A stretch of DNA of 64,000 nt from Burkholderia ubonensis subsp. mesacidophila (GTDB lineage: Bacteria > Pseudomonadota > Gammaproteobacteria > Burkholderiales > Burkholderiaceae). The stretch lies in assembly GCF_002097715.1 (NCBI RefSeq), contig NZ_CP020739.1, forward strand, positions 496,001 to 560,000. Direction: 5' to 3'. How positions within the stretch are numbered: the stretch's first letter is position 1; each line of letters opens with the position of its first letter. The notes below the pieces were generated by a model that was not told the origin of the DNA, did no database searches, and was given only the letters and a program-made list of their open reading frames with translations. The position numbers and the translations under genes are program-made. Positions 61,797 through 64,000 of this stretch are shown here, in pieces.

Positions 61797-63557
61797 TCAG
61801 AATTGCGCCGTCAACTGAAATCCGACCGTAACGCGCGCGGTCTCGAACTCCGACGGCTTGTAGACCGGCGTGCCGGCGAACATGTCGTACCCGTAAGCGC
61901 CGAAACGCGTCGCCATGCTCCCCTTCACGCCGATCACCGCGCCCGCGAGCTGCGTGCCGACCAGCGCGACCGGCTGCGGGCCCCACACGCGGCCGTAGTC
62001 CAGCCCCGCATAGATCGCCTGCCTCGTCCGCCCGACCGGCATCTGCAATTCATTGCGCCAGTAGAAGCCGCGCGCGGCCGCCAGCATCGTTTCGCCGTCG
62101 AAGCCGCGCACCGTGTAGCGGCTGCCGATCGTCAGGTCGTCGATGTAATACAGCGTGTTGCCCGTGTATTGCCCGTGGAAGGTCGTCACGTAGCGAAACG
62201 GTTGCCGTGCGATCGCGAACGGCATCGACAGGTTCGCGTCGAGGACCGCCATCTTGTAGCGATATGTCGGGCCGCCGCCCTGGGCAAGGGAGTCGTCCTG
62301 CGCGCCGAACCAGTCGACGCCCTGACGATAGGCGAGCGTGCCGTCGAGTTGCGCGCCGCCGAAGTAGTGGCGATCGGTCAGGCCGATTTCGACGAACGTG
62401 TTGTTGCGGCGTTGCTGCGGGATCTCGGTGTCTTCGATGAAGCTCCGGCCGAAGCGGCGCGACAGCCGGAGCTGCATGCCGAACACGTCGTTCTGGCTGC
62501 GCGCGAGCACGCGATGCAGCTTCAGGTCGACCGTTTTCGAATTGCCGCTCGCGACGAAGGTCTGGTTCACGCCGGCGATCTGCTGGTAGTAACTGTTCGT
62601 GTATGCGGACAGCGTGGCGGTCCAGTAGCCCCACGGGATCGAGTAGAAGCCGTTCCAGCCGTGCGAGCCGAGCCGCTTGTCGCCGAGTTCGAGATCCTGG
62701 CTCACGCCGAGGTTGAAGATGTCGTTCAGGCCGAGCGGATTGTCGATGCCGAGCGACAGGTTGCCTTGCAGCTTGCCGGTCGCGCGCGTGCCGGAGTTGT
62801 CGATCGACGCGACGACCGTCCACGGTTTCGCACGCTTGACGTCGAGGACGACGTCGCTTTCGCCCGGCACGTCGGCCGGGACGATCTGCATCGACACGTC
62901 CTGGCTCGATACGCGCTTCATCTGTTCGAGACCTTGCTCGAGGGCCCGCAGGTTAAGGAGGTCGCCATCGCGAGTCGGGAATGCGGATTTCCAGGTGCCG
63001 CGCGGTCTTTCGTCGGCGAAATGTACGCGGCGGATCACGCCGGGGATCAGGGCGAGGTTCAGCGTGCCGGTGGACAGATCCTGCTCGGGAAGCAACACGC
63101 GCGTCGTGATATAGCCGCGCGCCAGAATCGCTTGCGACAGCCCCTTGACGAGCACGTCGATCCCTTGCTTGCCCACGCATGCCCCAACGTAGTGTTCAAG
63201 CCATTCGCGGGCAAACGCGAAGCGATCCTGCGGCAGCGTCGACGCGCCTTGCGCCTTTACTGCATCGGACACTGCGCCGGGAACGTCGAGAGCAAAGCGA
63301 TCGATACGGAAGCAAGACGATTCCTCGGGCAACACGGGGTACGCTTCGACGCGCGGCACCTCCGAGCGCAATGACGGAGCGTGTACCACTGCGTTGCGCT
63401 GCTGCGCTTCGTGTTGCTGCTGAACCTGTCGGTTTTGTTCAGCGTTGGCGCGGGCTGCCGCGGCTTCCTCGGCTGGGGTTGGCCGCTGCTGCTGCGCGTG
63501 GAGCGCGAGTGATACCAAGGCGAGCGGTAGTGCCACCAGCCTGAAAGAGGTCTTCAT
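61797..63557 (-). CDS. Two-partner secretion / CDI transporter (TpsB, ShlB/FhaC family)
   Basis: A 586-residue outer-membrane transporter that exports a TpsA/CdiA-type partner. It has a signal peptide (1-21) and a glutamine-rich N-terminal helix (about 22-55), which plugs the channel in FhaC. Two POTRA-like periplasmic parts follow (CFRIDRFALDVPGAV, then ARGYITTRVLLPEQDLSTGT). A 16-strand barrel has the conserved loop-6 motif TVRGFDG near 480 and ends RVTVGFQLTAQF with the barrel-type C-terminal phenylalanine. In Burkholderia the bcpAIOB loci put this gene last, which fits the small membrane gene and the cut gene directly upstream here. Confidence 0.9.
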   Translation of the reverse strand: MKTSFRLVALPLALVSLALHAQQQRPTPAEEAAAARANAEQNRQVQQQHEAQQRNAVVHAPSLRSEVPRVEAYPVLPEESSCFRIDRFALDVPGAVSDAVKAQGASTLPQDRFAFAREWLEHYVGACVGKQGIDVLVKGLSQAILARGYITTRVLLPEQDLSTGTLNLALIPGVIRRVHFADERPRGTWKSAFPTRDGDLLNLRALEQGLEQMKRVSSQDVSMQIVPADVPGESDVVLDVKRAKPWTVVASIDNSGTRATGKLQGNLSLGIDNPLGLNDIFNLGVSQDLELGDKRLGSHGWNGFYSIPWGYWTATLSAYTNSYYQQIAGVNQTFVASGNSKTVDLKLHRVLARSQNDVFGMQLRLSRRFGRSFIEDTEIPQQRRNNTFVEIGLTDRHYFGGAQLDGTLAYRQGVDWFGAQDDSLAQGGGPTYRYKMAVLDANLSMPFAIARQPFRYVTTFHGQYTGNTLYYIDDLTIGSRYTVRGFDGETMLAAARGFYWRNELQMPVGRTRQAIYAGLDYGRVWGPQPVALVGTQLAGAVIGVKGSMATRFGAYGYDMFAGTPVYKPSEFETARVTVGFQLTAQF

Positions 63558-63646
63558 AATGATTTTTCGTCGCAATCTCTTAGCGGCGCATTCGAATACC
63601 AATCCTATTTCCGCGCCGGCCGATTTATTAATTTTCGAGGCACTTA

Positions 63647-63871
63647 TTATCGATCGTTCTTTTCCCGAAGGTATCGCATGAGGCCAAACACGCAAAATAC
63701 CAATCCCATGATCGAACCACGAAGCATCACAAAACGGATGTCTTCGCGGCTCCACTGGTAATTTCCGTGATAAAAGACCTCAGCCATGAGCACAACTACT
63801 ATCTTGATAATCGCAACGCAAGCGATCGACACGACTAAGGAAAGCGCAAAGAATGAAAGTAGACGAATCAT
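63647..63871 (-). CDS. Small inner-membrane protein, candidate CDI immunity protein
   Basis: A 74-residue protein with two hydrophobic helices (LLSFFALSLVVSIACVAII, then LRGSIMGLVFCVFGLMRYL) joined by a charged loop (YHGNYQWSREDIRFV). There is no lipobox or signal cleavage site. Its ATG overlaps the stop of the preceding cut gene (ATGA), after AAAGGAG. In bcpAIOB-type CDI loci the immunity gene follows the toxin gene directly. A membrane-embedded immunity protein would fit a membrane-targeting toxin. This role is inferred from position; the sequence alone does not prove it. Confidence 0.6.
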   Translation of the reverse strand: MIRLLSFFALSLVVSIACVAIIKIVVVLMAEVFYHGNYQWSREDIRFVMLRGSIMGLVFCVFGLMRYLREKNDR

Positions 63872-64000
63872 CTCCTTTGCTCCGTTTGGTTCTTTATCCC
63901 ATTCGCCGCTGCACCTGCCGCTTCAGTTCCGAAGCTCCCGGCCATTGATGCACCTACGGCAGACCAGTTGTTAGGTCCAAATATATTCAACCCCGATGAC
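63868..64000 (-). CDS. C-terminal end of a larger gene cut by the window edge (candidate CdiA/BcpA/TpsA)
   Basis: The last 43 residues of a frame that continues beyond the window. They are small-residue rich and partly hydrophobic (LNIFGPNNWSAVGASMAGSF, then EAAGAAANGIKNQTEQRR). The stop codon overlaps the start of the 74-residue membrane protein gene. The place, just before a small gene and tpsB, is where the secreted toxin (CdiA-type) ends in Burkholderia CDI loci. The visible part is too short to name a toxin class. Confidence 0.5.
   Translation of the reverse strand, partial: SSGLNIFGPNNWSAVGASMAGSFGTEAAGAAANGIKNQTEQRR

Larger units (their letters stand above)
63558..64000. other. AT-rich 3' part of the two-partner/CDI locus
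   Basis: From about 63558 to the window end the sequence is clearly more AT-rich than the rest of the window. It holds the end of a cut gene, a small membrane protein gene and a 89-bp gap before tpsB. CDI toxin-immunity regions are typically AT-richer than their surroundings because they are exchanged between strains. Confidence 0.6.

Noticed and set aside
1..64000. CRISPR array, tRNA/rRNA genes or prophage
   Set aside because: No regularly spaced repeat-spacer array, no cloverleaf with conserved T-loop and no phage structural or integrase gene were found. The phage-like parts belong to the T6SS.

Overview
The window is a GC-rich chromosomal segment from a Burkholderia-type beta-proteobacterium, most likely of the cepacia complex or a close relative. 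This is inferred from gene content and codon bias (a two-armed type VI secretion locus with the DUF2169/DUF3540/DUF4150 set, a hydrogenase-4-like module, OmpW/DUF2957 envelope proteins and a two-partner secretion locus), not from any database search. No rRNA, tRNA, CRISPR array or intact transposase was seen.

Layout. 1-2459 (minus): end of a hydrogenase-4/formate-hydrogenlyase-like membrane module (hyfC partial, hyfB). 2709-7091: small mixed genes: a YoaK-type membrane protein, a ribbon-helix-helix regulator, two paralogous spermidine-synthase-like proteins on opposite strands, a PhnA-type zinc-ribbon protein, a redoxin-like protein and an HPr-like protein without its phospho-histidine. A perfect 44-bp palindrome sits upstream of phnA. 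7111-14527 (minus): a tightly coupled five-gene operon, SWIM zinc finger, DUF5691, MoxR AAA+ ATPase, DUF5682 and VWA protein, in which every junction overlaps or nearly touches. It is the best candidate here for a poorly described multi-component system. 14714-15834: HTH-cupin regulator with a coupled GNAT acetyltransferase. 16056-17644: two unrecognised genes next to the T6SS.

18023-43942 is a complete type VI secretion locus arranged as two divergent arms around a 684-bp AT-rich control region. The left arm (minus) encodes a TagK-like protein, TssE, TssF, TssG, TssA, VgrG and a tip/adaptor set (DUF2169 fused to pentapeptide repeats, a second pentapeptide protein, DUF3540 and the DUF4150 PAAR-like protein). 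The right arm (plus) encodes ClpV, TssB, TssC, Hcp, TssJ, TssK, a TssL with a C-terminal OmpA domain, and TssM. All core parts (baseplate, sheath, tube, spike, membrane complex, ClpV) are present and open. tssM carries a nine-adenine run that could cause slippage.

44089-45310: a P-loop kinase-like gene and a MarR regulator behind a long operator-like palindrome, followed by a 289-bp non-coding element of nested inverted repeats (MITE-like) whose CTAG end coincides with the marR stop. 45378-51363: a secreted beta-propeller protein and two consecutive GGDEF-EAL c-di-GMP proteins. 51408-57135 (minus): an envelope block with three tandem PraB-like secreted proteins, an OmpW porin and two DUF2957 lipoproteins. 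57986-59868: hipBA-like toxin-antitoxin operon behind a leader rich in inverted repeats. 59952-61734 (minus): three lipoproteins (CsgG/HfaB, DUF4810, DUF799). 61797-64000 (minus): TpsB transporter, a small membrane protein and the tail of a larger gene cut by the window edge, matching the A-I-B order of a contact-dependent inhibition locus.
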